From the NCBI RefSeq assembly GCF_014218275.1, contig NZ_AP023213.1, positions 1 through 64,000 of the forward strand: a stretch of 64,000 bases of DNA. The letters run 5' to 3'. Both the position numbers and the translations under genes were made by a program. Positions 12,374 through 21,892 of the stretch are shown one piece after another; positions within the stretch are counted from its first letter, which is position 1, and every line of letters begins with the position of its first letter. Source of the stretch: Citrifermentans bremense (GTDB taxonomy: Bacteria; Desulfobacterota; Desulfuromonadia; Geobacterales; Geobacteraceae). A model generated the notes under the pieces. It had not been told where the DNA came from. It saw nothing but the letters and a program-made list of their open reading frames with translations, and made no database searches.

Positions 12374-14641
12374 ATGCAACTTCGTTTTGGCATAAGAACA
12401 AAACTGCTCCTGTCCATCCTCGCCATACTCTTAGTTTCCTACTCAACCCTGCTCTACTCCACAATGAAGACCCTCAATGCGTCGCTGCGCACCGAGCTGG
12501 ACCGAAACCTTGCGACCAACCTCAAGTTCGCGCGCAGCCAGTACCTGGGCCAGGCACAGATCGCCAAGTTTTCGGTTATGCATTCCGTGGTCTCGCAGAC
12601 GGTGCAGCAGCGCCTGGCCGAGCGCGACGGGGCCTGGCTCACGCAGCGCTTAAAGAGCTGGCATACCGTGCTCCCCTTCATGGACCTGCTGGTCGTGGTC
12701 GATCCCCAGGAAAAGGTCCTGGCCGCACTGCAGGGAACTGTTGAAAACGCGGCAATCGACGCCCCGGCGGTGGTGAAACAGGCCATCGCCAGCAAGAGGG
12801 CCGTCATATCCACCGAGATCTTCAGCGGCGAGTTCATGTGCCGGGCGGGGGTCGAGGGGTACTGCGACCGTCCCGAGAGCGAGGCCCTGGTGGCCACCGT
12901 GGCGGTCCCGGTCATCGGGTCCGACGGCGGCGTGCTCGGCTGCGTGCTCACCGGGGACATCCTGAACCACCACCCTACTCTACCCAGCCAACTGCAGGAG
13001 GTCTCCGGGAACGCCGTCGAGGTGACCCTCACCCAGCGCGGCCTGAGGGTCGCGAGCAGCCTTCCGGAGCGGGCGCGGGAATCCTACACCCTTTCCCCGA
13101 AGGTGCTGGACGTGCTGGAACGCGGCGAGGTCTACCGCGGGCGGACCGACATCGGCTCCAAGAGCTACGAAACCATCATCGACCCTCTTTTGAACAGCCG
13201 GGGGGAGTTCGTCGGCTCGCTTTCGGTGGCGATCTCCACGGAAACGGTGATCAACAGCAGGCGGGAGAACCTCCAGAACATCCTCGCTTCTGCCTTTTTG
13301 GGCATCATCTGCTCCTTCGGCTTGGCCTTCTTCGCCTCGCGCCACCTGACGGGGCCCTTGCGGCAGCTCGCCGCGAGCGCCCGTCGCATCGAGGAGGGAG
13401 ACCTCGACCAGAGGGTCGTCGGCCACCAGCGCGACGAGGTTGGGATGCTGGCCTCCTCCTTCAACAACATGGCGGAATCGCTCAAGGAGCGCGACGGCAT
13501 TATCAACAGGAAGACCAGCGATCTGCAGGAGCTGAACGAGCAGCTGGAGAGGATGGTCGAGCAGCGCACCTCGGCCTTAAGCGTGGAGATGGGAAGGCTT
13601 GAGGCGGTGCTGACCAGCCTTGCCGAAGGGGTGGTGGTGACCGACCGGGACAACCGCGTGGTCCTCTTCAACCCGGCGGCGCAGCAGCTCTTCGAACTGG
13701 TGCCGCACCGAGTGATCGGCCAATCCATCGAGCGCCTGTGCGAGATGACCGGTTTTTGCAACGTCCTCGATCCGGTCAGCGAAAAGAAGCCGTGGGAAGC
13801 TCAGCGCGGCGGGAAAAAAGAGATCACGGTGAAGGGGAAACGGCTGCACGTGAACACGGCTACCCTCGGGGACGAAACAGGGGAGTTCGCCGGGATGGTC
13901 ATGTCCATCCGCGACGTCACCAAGGAGGAGCAGGTGGACCGGATGAAGACCGAGTTCATCTCCACCGTCTCCCACGAGTTGAAGACCCCGCTCACCTCGA
14001 TCAAGGGGTCGCTGCAGCTCCTTTTGACCCGCAGCAAGTGGCTCACCGACACCGAGAGACAGCTCCTTACCGTCTGCTTCCGCAACACCCAAAGGCTGAT
14101 CCGGCTGATCAGCGAGATCCTGGACATATCCGGGATCGAATCCGGGGGGATGATCTTCAACTTCAAGCCGGTTTGCATCGGCGAACTCGCGGTGTACGCG
14201 GTCGAGGAGATCAAGTCCTACGCCATGGGCCGGGACATCACCATCGTCAACACGGTGGGGGAGCATCTTCCCATGGTGTTCGGCGACAGCGACCGTTTGA
14301 TCCAGGTGATGACCAACCTCCTCTCCAACGCGGTGAAGTTTTCGCCCGAGGGGAAGGTGGTCATGGTCACCGCGGAGCAGGAAGGAAACTACGTGGTGAT
14401 CTCGGTCGCCGACCGGGGGCGGGTGATCCAGTGGTCCGACCGGGACAAGCTTTTCAAGAAATTCCAGCAGATAGAGTGCAGCGAGCGCGGCAAGATAGGC
14501 GGCACCGGGTTGGGGCTCGCCATCTGTAAGGAGATTGTCGAGCGGCATCACGGCAGGATCTTCTACACCGCAGCAAAGGAATACGGCAATACCTTCAGCT
14601 TCACTGTGCCGATCATAGGGGAGACAGATGCAAAAGGATAA
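12374..14641 (+). CDS. Membrane sensor histidine kinase (Cache-like sensor, HAMP, PAS, HisKA, HATPase)
   Basis: The product has a transmembrane helix at about residues 8-32, a periplasmic region of about 260 residues resembling a Cache sensor, and a second helix near 305-325. HAMP (GDLDQRVVGHQRDEVGMLA), a coiled coil, a PAS domain, HisKA with STVSHELKTPLTSIKG, and an HATPase with the G2 motif GGTGLGLAICKE follow. The G1 box is odd: the usual DxGxG reads DRGRV, so the second Gly is Arg. I chose the ATG at 12374 over the in-frame GTG at 12371 because AGGA at 12364-12367 is better spaced. Its last 14 bases overlap the next gene, implying translational coupling. The signal sensed is unknown. Confidence 0.9.
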   Translation: MQLRFGIRTKLLLSILAILLVSYSTLLYSTMKTLNASLRTELDRNLATNLKFARSQYLGQAQIAKFSVMHSVVSQTVQQRLAERDGAWLTQRLKSWHTVLPFMDLLVVVDPQEKVLAALQGTVENAAIDAPAVVKQAIASKRAVISTEIFSGEFMCRAGVEGYCDRPESEALVATVAVPVIGSDGGVLGCVLTGDILNHHPTLPSQLQEVSGNAVEVTLTQRGLRVASSLPERARESYTLSPKVLDVLERGEVYRGRTDIGSKSYETIIDPLLNSRGEFVGSLSVAISTETVINSRRENLQNILASAFLGIICSFGLAFFASRHLTGPLRQLAASARRIEEGDLDQRVVGHQRDEVGMLASSFNNMAESLKERDGIINRKTSDLQELNEQLERMVEQRTSALSVEMGRLEAVLTSLAEGVVVTDRDNRVVLFNPAAQQLFELVPHRVIGQSIERLCEMTGFCNVLDPVSEKKPWEAQRGGKKEITVKGKRLHVNTATLGDETGEFAGMVMSIRDVTKEEQVDRMKTEFISTVSHELKTPLTSIKGSLQLLLTRSKWLTDTERQLLTVCFRNTQRLIRLISEILDISGIESGGMIFNFKPVCIGELAVYAVEEIKSYAMGRDITIVNTVGEHLPMVFGDSDRLIQVMTNLLSNAVKFSPEGKVVMVTAEQEGNYVVISVADRGRVIQWSDRDKLFKKFQQIECSERGKIGGTGLGLAICKEIVERHHGRIFYTAAKEYGNTFSFTVPIIGETDAKG

Positions 14642-16163
14642 GATTCTCATCGTTGACGACGAGGCGGACATAGCGCTCATCCTCAAGCTGCAGCTGGAGG
14701 ACGCAGGCTACGAGACGGTCCGGGCCCGCGACGGGGTAGAGGCCCTGGAGGCGGTGGAAAAGGAGCCGTTTGACCTCATCATGCTCGACATCAAGATGCC
14801 CCGGATGGACGGGCTCGAGGTGCTGGGCCGTCTGAAAGGGGAGCAGACCCCGGTGGTGATGATGACCGCCCACGGCAGCGAGGACATCGCCGTCGACGCC
14901 ATGAAGAAGGGGGCGCTCGACTACATCTCGAAGCCCTTCTCCACCGACGACATGCTGCAGAAGGTGGAGCGCGCCATCGGCATCGACCGCACCCGCAAGG
15001 AAAACGCCAGGCTTTCGCAGCAGTTGGACGAGGAGCGGCGCAAGATGGAGGCGGTGCTGCAGGGAATGGCCGACCTGCTGGTCGCAGTGGACCTGCAGGG
15101 GCGCATCATCACCTTGAGCCGGCAGGCTGCGAGGCTCCTGGCGCCAGAAGGGGAGAACCTTCTGGGGAAAACGCTGGAAGAGGTGCTGAAGGCTGACGTT
15201 CCTGGAGGGGAGCTCCCGGCCCGGACGGTGCTGCGCAGCGGGGAGCCGAGGCTCGACGTCGGCTACCAGCTGAAGATCGGAGGGCAGCTGGTCCCGGTAC
15301 TCTCCTCGGCGGCGCCGCTTTACAACGGCGCCGGCGAGCTGACTGGGAGCGTGGAGATCATCAGGGACATCTCGAAGCTCAAGGAACTGGAGCAGGAAAA
15401 AGAGGATTTCGTCAGTATGCTCTCCCACGACCTCAAGTCCCCCATCACCGCGGTGGTCGGCTCCATTGACCTGGTGCGAGAGGCGAAGCTGGGGCCGGTG
15501 ACTCCGGACCAGTCCGAGTATCTCAACGCCGCCATCGAGAGCTGCGAGGAGATGGTGGAGATGATCGACACCCTGCTCGGCATCCACAAGTTCGAGGCTG
15601 GGAAGATGAAGCTGAGCTTCCGGGAGGAAGACCCGGCGCTGCTCATCAACCGCAGCGTGACCAAGTTCCAGACGCCGGCCCAGCGCGCAGCTGTCAGGCT
15701 CTTCGCCACCCTCCCCCCGTCCCTCCCCGCGATCTCGGCCGACCGCTCCTCGTTCAGCCGCATCCTGGGAAACCTCCTCTCCAACGCTGTGAAGTTCACC
15801 CCCGAGGGGGGGGAGATCGAGGTGTCGGCGGACCTGGTGCGGGACCCGGCCCCGGTTCTGGCCCACGTGCCGGACGAGGTCTATCCCGGGCAGGAGCTGC
15901 CGCAGGAGGGTGAGTTCGTCAGGATCAGGGTGCGGGACTCGGGCGTAGGTATCCCGCAGGAATCGCTCGGTTCCATCTTCGACCGTTTCGTGCAGGCCAG
16001 AAACCGCAGGCAGGGAAAGACCCGCGGCACCGGCCTCGGACTCGCCTTCTGCAGGAAGGCGATGGACGCCCATGGCGGGTACATCTGGGCGGAGAGCGAG
16101 CCGGGCGCCGGCAGCGTCTTCACCGTCTTGTTCCCGGCGCTTGCCGAGGAAGAGGACGAATAA
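14628..16163 (+). CDS. Response regulator-histidine kinase hybrid (REC-PAS-HisKA-HATPase)
   Basis: This 511-aa soluble protein starts with a receiver domain (acidic pocket Asp10/Asp11, phosphoacceptor Asp54 in MLDIKMP, Lys in SKPF). A PAS-like domain follows, then HisKA with SMLSHDLKSPITAVVG and an HATPase with DSGVGIP and GTGLGLAFC. The N-terminal receiver suggests that it receives a phosphate and passes it on, probably from the kinase encoded by the overlapping upstream gene. No DNA-binding output domain is present. The ATG at 14628 lies inside the upstream gene. Co-expression is strongly implied, but the partner is inferred. Confidence 0.92.
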   Translation: MQKDKILIVDDEADIALILKLQLEDAGYETVRARDGVEALEAVEKEPFDLIMLDIKMPRMDGLEVLGRLKGEQTPVVMMTAHGSEDIAVDAMKKGALDYISKPFSTDDMLQKVERAIGIDRTRKENARLSQQLDEERRKMEAVLQGMADLLVAVDLQGRIITLSRQAARLLAPEGENLLGKTLEEVLKADVPGGELPARTVLRSGEPRLDVGYQLKIGGQLVPVLSSAAPLYNGAGELTGSVEIIRDISKLKELEQEKEDFVSMLSHDLKSPITAVVGSIDLVREAKLGPVTPDQSEYLNAAIESCEEMVEMIDTLLGIHKFEAGKMKLSFREEDPALLINRSVTKFQTPAQRAAVRLFATLPPSLPAISADRSSFSRILGNLLSNAVKFTPEGGEIEVSADLVRDPAPVLAHVPDEVYPGQELPQEGEFVRIRVRDSGVGIPQESLGSIFDRFVQARNRRQGKTRGTGLGLAFCRKAMDAHGGYIWAESEPGAGSVFTVLFPALAEEEDE

Positions 16164-16354
16164 CAGCCTCCCCTTCGAGGCTTTAATTAGCGCATGCAGC
16201 AGGGACGGGAAAATTGGAAAGGTGAAAGCTATTTTAATCATTCCTCTTTTCTGTTGGCTGGAATGTTGTACAGTAAACTCTTTGCTTGTGACCGGAAAGC
16301 TCTCATGGGACAAGACAGGTGAAGCAAGGCAATTCTGACGGGGAAGGGGGCGAT

Positions 16355-17446
16355 GTGACACTGCGCGAAAGTGACTCCGGATATCGCGAGTTGTTTGAAG
16401 AAAACCCTCAGCCTATGTGGGTATGCCACCGGGAGAGCAGGAGGCTTCTGGCGGTGAACGAGGCGGCCCTGCGGCTTTACGGATATCGCCGTGAACAGTT
16501 TCTCGAACTGGCCCTGGATCATCTGAACGGCGGGGAGACGATGGGGGATCCGGCTGCGACACAGGACCAGCTGCTGCGCTCAAGGCAGCTGCGAAAGGAC
16601 GGCAGTTCCTTCCAGGCCCAACTGGTCTGCCATCCCTGCCAGTTCAAAGGTGAGCGGGTGCAGCTGGTGCTGGTGTGCGAGGAAGGCAATGCGCAGCAGG
16701 AGGCGCAGCTTCGGGACTGGGTGGTCCGGCAGGGAAGCCTCTTGGAGGCGGCGCAGCGCGAACTGGAGACCTTCAGCTATTCCATCTCCCATGATCTGCG
16801 TGCCCCTTTGCGCCACATCGACGGCTTCAGCCGCGCCCTCATGGACGACTACGGAACCCTTCTGGACGGCCAGGGGAAGGAGTACCTGACCAGGATCTGC
16901 CAGGCGGCGGAGAAGATGTCCCAGCTCATCGACGCAATGCAGCAACTCTCGCGGGTGGGAAGGGCCGAGTTGAGCCTGGAGCAGGTCGACCTGAGCGTGA
17001 AGGCCCAGGTGATCTCGCTGGAACTCAAGCACCGGGAGCCCGGCCGCCGGGTCGAGTTCGCCATCGAGGAGGGGGTGAAGGCTGAGGCCGACTCGAAGCT
17101 GGTGCGGCAGCTGCTGGAGATCCTGATCGGGAACGCCTGGAAGTTCAGCTCCAAGACCCCGTCCGCGTTGATCAGCTTCGGCGCCGTCGAGCAGCAGGGG
17201 GAGAAGGCGTACTTCGTCAGGGACAATGGGGCCGGTTTCGACATGGCCTACGCCGACAAACTCTTCACCGTGTTCCACAGGCTCCATCGTGCCGACGAAT
17301 TCGAGGGAAGCGGCGTGGGGCTAGCCATAGCGCAGCGGATCGTGGCCCGCCACGGCGGCCGGATCTGGGCCGAGAGCGCCCCCGGCGCCGGTGCCACCTT
17401 CTACTTCACGCTCGGAAGCGAGAGGCAAAGTACGATTGACGGGTAA
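16355..17446 (+). CDS. PAS-domain sensor histidine kinase, cytoplasmic
   Basis: The product (about 363 aa) has a PAS domain near the N-terminus (YRELFEENPQPMWVCHRESR) and a HisKA with SYSISHDLRAPLRHIDGFSR, the subtype common in phytochrome-like kinases. Its HATPase has DNGAGFD and GSGVGLAIAQR. There is no membrane segment. I prefer the GTG at 16355 because GGGGAAGGGGG ends 4 bases before it; an in-frame GTG at 16319 would add 12 residues without a good site. The last residues and stop codon fall in an intergenic repeat (TACGATTGAC), so the C-terminal tail appears repeat-derived. It is the third of four tandem kinases. Confidence 0.88.
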   Translation: MTLRESDSGYRELFEENPQPMWVCHRESRRLLAVNEAALRLYGYRREQFLELALDHLNGGETMGDPAATQDQLLRSRQLRKDGSSFQAQLVCHPCQFKGERVQLVLVCEEGNAQQEAQLRDWVVRQGSLLEAAQRELETFSYSISHDLRAPLRHIDGFSRALMDDYGTLLDGQGKEYLTRICQAAEKMSQLIDAMQQLSRVGRAELSLEQVDLSVKAQVISLELKHREPGRRVEFAIEEGVKAEADSKLVRQLLEILIGNAWKFSSKTPSALISFGAVEQQGEKAYFVRDNGAGFDMAYADKLFTVFHRLHRADEFEGSGVGLAIAQRIVARHGGRIWAESAPGAGATFYFTLGSERQSTIDG

Positions 17447-17455
17447 AGGCAATGT

Positions 17456-17595
17456 ACGATTGACAATTGACAATGGTTCAATCTGCCTTTGGCACCTGCT
17501 GCCGCAAGGCCCGCCATTGCGTCGGGGTTAAATAAAGTCAAACGAATGCAGCTAAAGGTTTTAGTTGTCAATTGTCCATTGTCAATTGTCAATTG
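17456..17595. repeat. Inverted repeat, ATTGACAATTGACAATG family
   Basis: ACGATTGACAATTGACAATGG at 17456-17476 is answered by the inverted TTGTCAATTGTCCATTGTCAATTGTCAATTG at 17565-17595, with about 88 bases between. A further GTACGATTGAC copy lies inside the 3' end of the preceding kinase gene, at about 17429-17439. A related cluster is at 30403-30432. The right arm abuts the ribosome-binding site of the next gene. Confidence 0.8.
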
Positions 17596-17606
17596 AGGTA
17601 AGGAGC

Positions 17607-19754
17607 ATGTCAGAAGAGCTTAGGGTCCTCTTGGTCGAGGACTCGGAAGAAGACAGCCTGCTTTTGATCAGGGAGCTGCGCCGCGGCGGCTACAAGCTGG
17701 CGCACATGCGGGTGGAGACTGCGGAGAGCATGCGCCGGGCCCTGCAGGACTGCGAGTGGGACGTGGTCCTCTCAGACTACCGCATGCCCTCCTTCGACGC
17801 CCCCGGCGCCCTGCAGGTTCTGCACGAATCCGGTCAGGACATCCCGTTCATCATCGTTTCCGGAAAGATCGGCGAGGACCTGGCCGTAGCGGCCATGAAA
17901 TCGGGGGCCAGCGACTACCTGATGAAGGGAAACCTGGCCCGGCTGGTGCCGGTAATGGAGCGGGAACTGAGGGAGGCGGAGGAGCGCAGGACGCACCGGC
18001 TCACCCAGGAGGCGGTGCGCCGCGGCAAGGCGGAGTGGGAGAGCGTCTTCGACTCGGTCTCCGACCTGATCATCATCACCGACGCCGACGGCGTCGTGTC
18101 GCGCTGCAACGGCCGGGTGAAGGCCTACTTCCCCGGCGGGTACGGCGCCATCATCGGCCGCAGGATCGACGAGATCTTTTTCGGATCCGAGCAGCCCGAG
18201 GGGAAGCTGTTCCGTTTCCTGCACAGCGTCCAGAGCGAGGCGGACGAGGACATCCGCTTCCCCAACTTGAGCGGCTGGTACAACGTCGCCAGCTACCCCA
18301 TGCGCACCGAGGGGAGCGACCGCCCGAACCTGGTCTTCATCATCAAGGACATCACCAAGAGACGCGAGGTCGAGGAGGAGAAAAGGACCAGCGACCGGGA
18401 GCTTCTCACCCTCTACGCTGTCGCCTTCCGCCTGCAGTACACCAAGGGGGTCGACAAGGTGATGGGGGATCTCCTCTTCCAACTGCACAACATGCTGCAG
18501 ATGGACTTCTCCTGCATCCACCTCTTCGATCACGACAGGCTCAGGATGCGCGCCTCGCTGGGACTTTCCCCCTCGTTCGAAAAGGCGATGAAAACGCTGT
18601 CCAAGGAGACGCAGTGGACGACCCTGGCTCAGGCGGGGCGCCCCTTCCTGGGGGAGGAGCCCGACGCGAGGTTCCCGGCCCGGGCCAAAAAGGCAGCCAT
18701 CGAGATGGAGCTGCATTCCTGGTGCACCGTACCGCTCAAGATAGGGCAGGAGGTGATGGGGGTGATGACGGTAGGAACCCTCTCCGGACGCAGCTACAGC
18801 GACCGCGACGTCTTCCTGCTCTGCTCCATCGCGGGACAGCTCGCGGTCCTCATCGACAACTACAGTCTTTACGACAAGATGAAGGAGAAGGCGGACGAGC
18901 TCTACCGCAGCAAGATGGAGCTCAAGGAGAACCTGCAGAAGGTCAAGCGCGCCAACATCGAGCTGGGGCGCCTCAACACGGCGAAGAACAACTTCATCGG
19001 CATCGCCTCCCACGAGCTGAAGACCCCTATCACCTCGATCATGGGGGGGGTAGAGTTCCTGCTGAAGTATTCCGGGATCCAGATGACTCCCGAGCAGCAC
19101 AACATCTTCGTTTCGGTCTACGAAGGGACCGTGCAGCTCAGAAAACTGGTGGAGGATCTTCTCTCCATCTCCCGCATCGAGGCGCAGGGACCGCTGGCCC
19201 AGAAGAAGCCGGCAAGCCTGGTGCGGCTTTGCCGCGAGGTGCACGATCTATTCGCGCTGCCGCTCTCCGAACGGCACATAAAGGTGGAGATATCGGGGGA
19301 GGACCTGCTGGTGCCGGTGGACGAGGCGTTTGCCATGCTGGCGGTGCGCAACCTCTTGGAAAACGCCATCAAGTTCACCCCGGACGGAGGGTGCGTGCGG
19401 CTTTCCGGGCGGGTTCTGAAGCAGGCGCAGTTGAAGGAGATGACGCTGACGCTCCGCTCCTTCTACCCCTCCTTCCCGAACAACATCGCGGCTACCGGGA
19501 AATACTACCTGCTCCAGGTGTGCGACAACGGCATCGGCATTCCCGCCGACGAGAGGACCCGCGTCTTCGAAAAGTTCTACGGCGTCGGGGACATCGACCA
19601 CCACAGTTCGGGCGCCACCGCCTTCATGTCCAAGGGGTCGGGGCTGGGTCTCTCCATCGTGCGCGGCATCATGGACGCCCATGAGGGGGCGGTCTGGGTC
19701 GAAGAGGCCGAGGGAGGGGGGAGCGTCTTCTCGCTTCTCTTCCCCATGGAATGA
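17607..19754 (+). CDS. Receiver-PAS-GAF-histidine kinase
   Basis: The 715-aa soluble product starts with a receiver domain (LLVEDSEED, phosphoacceptor Asp in VVLSDYRMP). A PAS-like domain (VFDSVSDLIIITDADGVVSR), a GAF domain around residues 275-420, HisKA with GIASHELKTPITSIMGG, and an HATPase with DNGIGIPADE and GSGLGLSIVRG follow. The ATG at 17607 has a good ribosome-binding site (GTAAGGAGC). An upstream in-frame TTG would add residues encoded only by the flanking repeat, so I reject it. It closes the run of four kinases. Like the second one, it can take phosphate in and kinase out, but no output regulator is nearby. Confidence 0.9.
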   Translation: MSEELRVLLVEDSEEDSLLLIRELRRGGYKLAHMRVETAESMRRALQDCEWDVVLSDYRMPSFDAPGALQVLHESGQDIPFIIVSGKIGEDLAVAAMKSGASDYLMKGNLARLVPVMERELREAEERRTHRLTQEAVRRGKAEWESVFDSVSDLIIITDADGVVSRCNGRVKAYFPGGYGAIIGRRIDEIFFGSEQPEGKLFRFLHSVQSEADEDIRFPNLSGWYNVASYPMRTEGSDRPNLVFIIKDITKRREVEEEKRTSDRELLTLYAVAFRLQYTKGVDKVMGDLLFQLHNMLQMDFSCIHLFDHDRLRMRASLGLSPSFEKAMKTLSKETQWTTLAQAGRPFLGEEPDARFPARAKKAAIEMELHSWCTVPLKIGQEVMGVMTVGTLSGRSYSDRDVFLLCSIAGQLAVLIDNYSLYDKMKEKADELYRSKMELKENLQKVKRANIELGRLNTAKNNFIGIASHELKTPITSIMGGVEFLLKYSGIQMTPEQHNIFVSVYEGTVQLRKLVEDLLSISRIEAQGPLAQKKPASLVRLCREVHDLFALPLSERHIKVEISGEDLLVPVDEAFAMLAVRNLLENAIKFTPDGGCVRLSGRVLKQAQLKEMTLTLRSFYPSFPNNIAATGKYYLLQVCDNGIGIPADERTRVFEKFYGVGDIDHHSSGATAFMSKGSGLGLSIVRGIMDAHEGAVWVEEAEGGGSVFSLLFPME

Positions 19755-19852
19755 GTGGGAACGGTCCCTGCAACTCCCGCCGGATCGGGTATATTCTCCA
19801 GATGTAAATTGCCGGGTCCCGGATCGCACGGTCCCGGGAGCGGGAGCCGCCG

Positions 19853-20779
19853 ATGCCGCACGCAATCACGCTGCATGAGATAACCAAGAGCTACGGCGGG
19901 TTCAAGGCCGTGGACAGCTTCTCCCTGGAGGTCGCCCGCGGCACCGTCTTCGGGCTCCTGGGCCCCAACGGCGCCGGAAAGACCACCCTGATCAAGATCC
20001 TCACCACGCTGATGCGCCCGACCCATGGCGACGCCTTCGTAGAAAAGTTCAGCATCCTCACCGCGGCAAAGTCGGTGCGCCGCGTCATCGGCGTCGTCCC
20101 CCAGGAAAACAACCTAGACCGCTACCTGACGGCCAGGGAAAACCTGGCTCTCCACGCCAGGCTTCACGGCATGCGCCCGGCGGCCTACAACAGGCGCATC
20201 GACGAGCTCCTGGAGATGACGGGGCTTTCCTCACGTCAAAACGATTTCCCCGACACCTTTTCCGGGGGGATGCAGCGCCGGCTGGTCGTGGCGCGCGCCC
20301 TGGTGCACGAGCCGCGGGTGCTGTTTCTGGACGAGCCCACCACCGGGCTCGATCCGCAGTCCAGGCGCGCGCTGTGGGACTACGTCCGGGGGCTTAGGCG
20401 GAGCATGACCGTCTTTCTCACCACCCACTACATGGACGAGGCCGACGCGCTCTGCGACCGGATCATGATCATGGACCACGGCGCCTGCCTGGCCGACGGC
20501 ACGGCCGCGGAGCTGAAGGACGCCTTTTCCAGGGCCCACGTGTACCAGGTGGAGTTCCGGCGCGACAGCGACAGGTATGAGGGGGTGCTGGCGGGGCTTT
20601 CCTTCGTGCGCAGCGTCGAGCGCAGCGGGAGCACCTTCCAGATCACCCTGAGCGACGAGGAGTCCATCAAGCCGCTCATGGATCACCTCGGGGGGGCGGA
20701 TATCCGCAGGATCTGCCTCAAGGAGCCGACCCTGGAGGATGTCTTCATCTCGCTTACCGGGGACAAGGTGCGGGAATGA
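19853..20779 (+). CDS. ABC-2 type exporter, ATP-binding subunit
   Basis: This 308-aa ATPase has Walker A GPNGAGKTTLIKIL, the ABC signature FSGGMQRRLVVARAL, Walker B VLFLDEPTTGLD and the switch His in LTTHYMDEAD. The C-terminal extension of about 80 residues is typical of DrrA/NodI-like ATPases that pair with a separate ABC-2 permease, here the next gene. The likely role is export of a drug, lipid or polysaccharide-type compound across the inner membrane; the substrate cannot be told. The ATG at 19853 follows GGGAGC at a rather long spacing. Confidence 0.93.
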   Translation: MPHAITLHEITKSYGGFKAVDSFSLEVARGTVFGLLGPNGAGKTTLIKILTTLMRPTHGDAFVEKFSILTAAKSVRRVIGVVPQENNLDRYLTARENLALHARLHGMRPAAYNRRIDELLEMTGLSSRQNDFPDTFSGGMQRRLVVARALVHEPRVLFLDEPTTGLDPQSRRALWDYVRGLRRSMTVFLTTHYMDEADALCDRIMIMDHGACLADGTAAELKDAFSRAHVYQVEFRRDSDRYEGVLAGLSFVRSVERSGSTFQITLSDEESIKPLMDHLGGADIRRICLKEPTLEDVFISLTGDKVRE

Positions 20780-20827
20780 CGGCGGCCGGAGTCAGACAAG
20801 TCAGACAGGTGCGCGAGGAATAGGACT

Positions 20828-21583
20828 ATGTTCAAAGGCGCGTTTTCCATCTGGGGCAGGGACATGATGGTCTTGAGGCGGAGCATCTTTTCCGAGCTCG
20901 TCGCCGTCATCGCCTACCCCCTCACCCTCTACCTTGCCTTCGGCTTCGGCCTCAAGGGTTACATCACCGACGTAAACGGCGTCCCCTACCCGCTCTTCAT
21001 AGCCCCAGGCCTCATCTCGATGACCGCGATCAACGCCGCTTTCGACGAAAGCTCCTGGAGCATGTGGTTCCACCGCCGGGTGCAGCGGACCATCGAGGAG
21101 TACCGGGTCACCCCGATCACGGTCTACGACATCGTCATCGGCAAGATCTTCTCCGGCTTCTCGCAGGGCGCCGTCAAGGGGTCCGTAGTCTTCCTGGTGA
21201 TCCTCGTCTTGACCCCCTTCCGGATCGACTACGGCCACCTCCCCGTCTACCTGATGTGCATCGCCATCTCGTCCATGACCTTCTCCTGCCTGGGAACCAT
21301 CTGCGGCACGGTGATCGACAAGCCGGAGAACATCGGCCGCGTGCAGTCGGTGGTCATCGTCCCCCTCATCTTCATGGCCGGCATCTTCTTCCCCCTTTCC
21401 TCCTATCCGGCGTCGATCCGCCCCCTGATAGATCTCCTCCCCACGACGGCGGTCTTCGAGGGGGCGCGGGATGCGCTGCTTGAGGGCTCGATCCCCGCCC
21501 CCTACCTGGTGAACCTGATAGCCACCGCTGCCGTATCCTTCCTGGTGGCGGTCTACACCTTCAACCGCAAGATGTCGGAATGA
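20828..21583 (+). CDS. ABC-2 type exporter, permease subunit
   Basis: The 251-aa membrane protein has about six hydrophobic segments (for example LVAVIAYPLTLYLAFGFGL near residue 21 and a C-terminal segment ending in FLVAVYTFNRKMSE). It fits the DrrB/NodJ-type ABC-2 permease family in length and order. It starts 48 bp after the ATPase gene, with AGGAATAGG before the ATG. Together the two form a complete exporter of two permeases and two ATPases. The substrate is unknown. Confidence 0.9.
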   Translation: MFKGAFSIWGRDMMVLRRSIFSELVAVIAYPLTLYLAFGFGLKGYITDVNGVPYPLFIAPGLISMTAINAAFDESSWSMWFHRRVQRTIEEYRVTPITVYDIVIGKIFSGFSQGAVKGSVVFLVILVLTPFRIDYGHLPVYLMCIAISSMTFSCLGTICGTVIDKPENIGRVQSVVIVPLIFMAGIFFPLSSYPASIRPLIDLLPTTAVFEGARDALLEGSIPAPYLVNLIATAAVSFLVAVYTFNRKMSE

Positions 21584-21892
21584 TCCGGGTGTTGTTCCTT
21601 CCCCCGATGGCGCTCCCCGCCCTTTCCGTTCCGGTCGCCCCGGGAGCAGGCGAGGGATCGTAAAATGGCTGAATAAGCGATTCTTCTTGAGTTTCCCACT
21701 AGTTTCATAGTAAAGTTTGCCCTAAACTTTGTTACCTCCTGGATGCCTCTGCAGCGCTTTGGGCGCGAAGAAGGCAAATCGAGCGTACGTTGCCGCAGAG
21801 CCTACCGTTTTGGCGTGAAAATTTTTTCCTGCCTGACTGATGCGCCCCCCGCCACAAGCAACGCTTTTCCAGGGCAAATTATTGGAGATGCC
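21584..21892. other. Intergenic region upstream of the radical SAM gene with a 7-bp inverted repeat
   Basis: This 309-bp gap separates the ABC exporter from the haem-type radical SAM gene and shows no convincing gene. AAAGTTT at 21712-21718 and AAACTTT at 21724-21730 form an inverted repeat with a GCCCT spacer in an otherwise GC-rich region. It could be an operator or small hairpin. A GGAG ribosome-binding site at 21884-21887 serves the downstream gene. Confidence 0.45.

Noticed and set aside
14613..16361. 582-codon antisense frame over the receiver-kinase hybrid
   Set aside because: Shadow of a well-supported gene; no ribosome-binding site and no recognisable domain.
17456..17595. CRISPR-like array
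   Set aside because: Units are short, tandem and inverted, without regular unique spacers; no cas genes are nearby.
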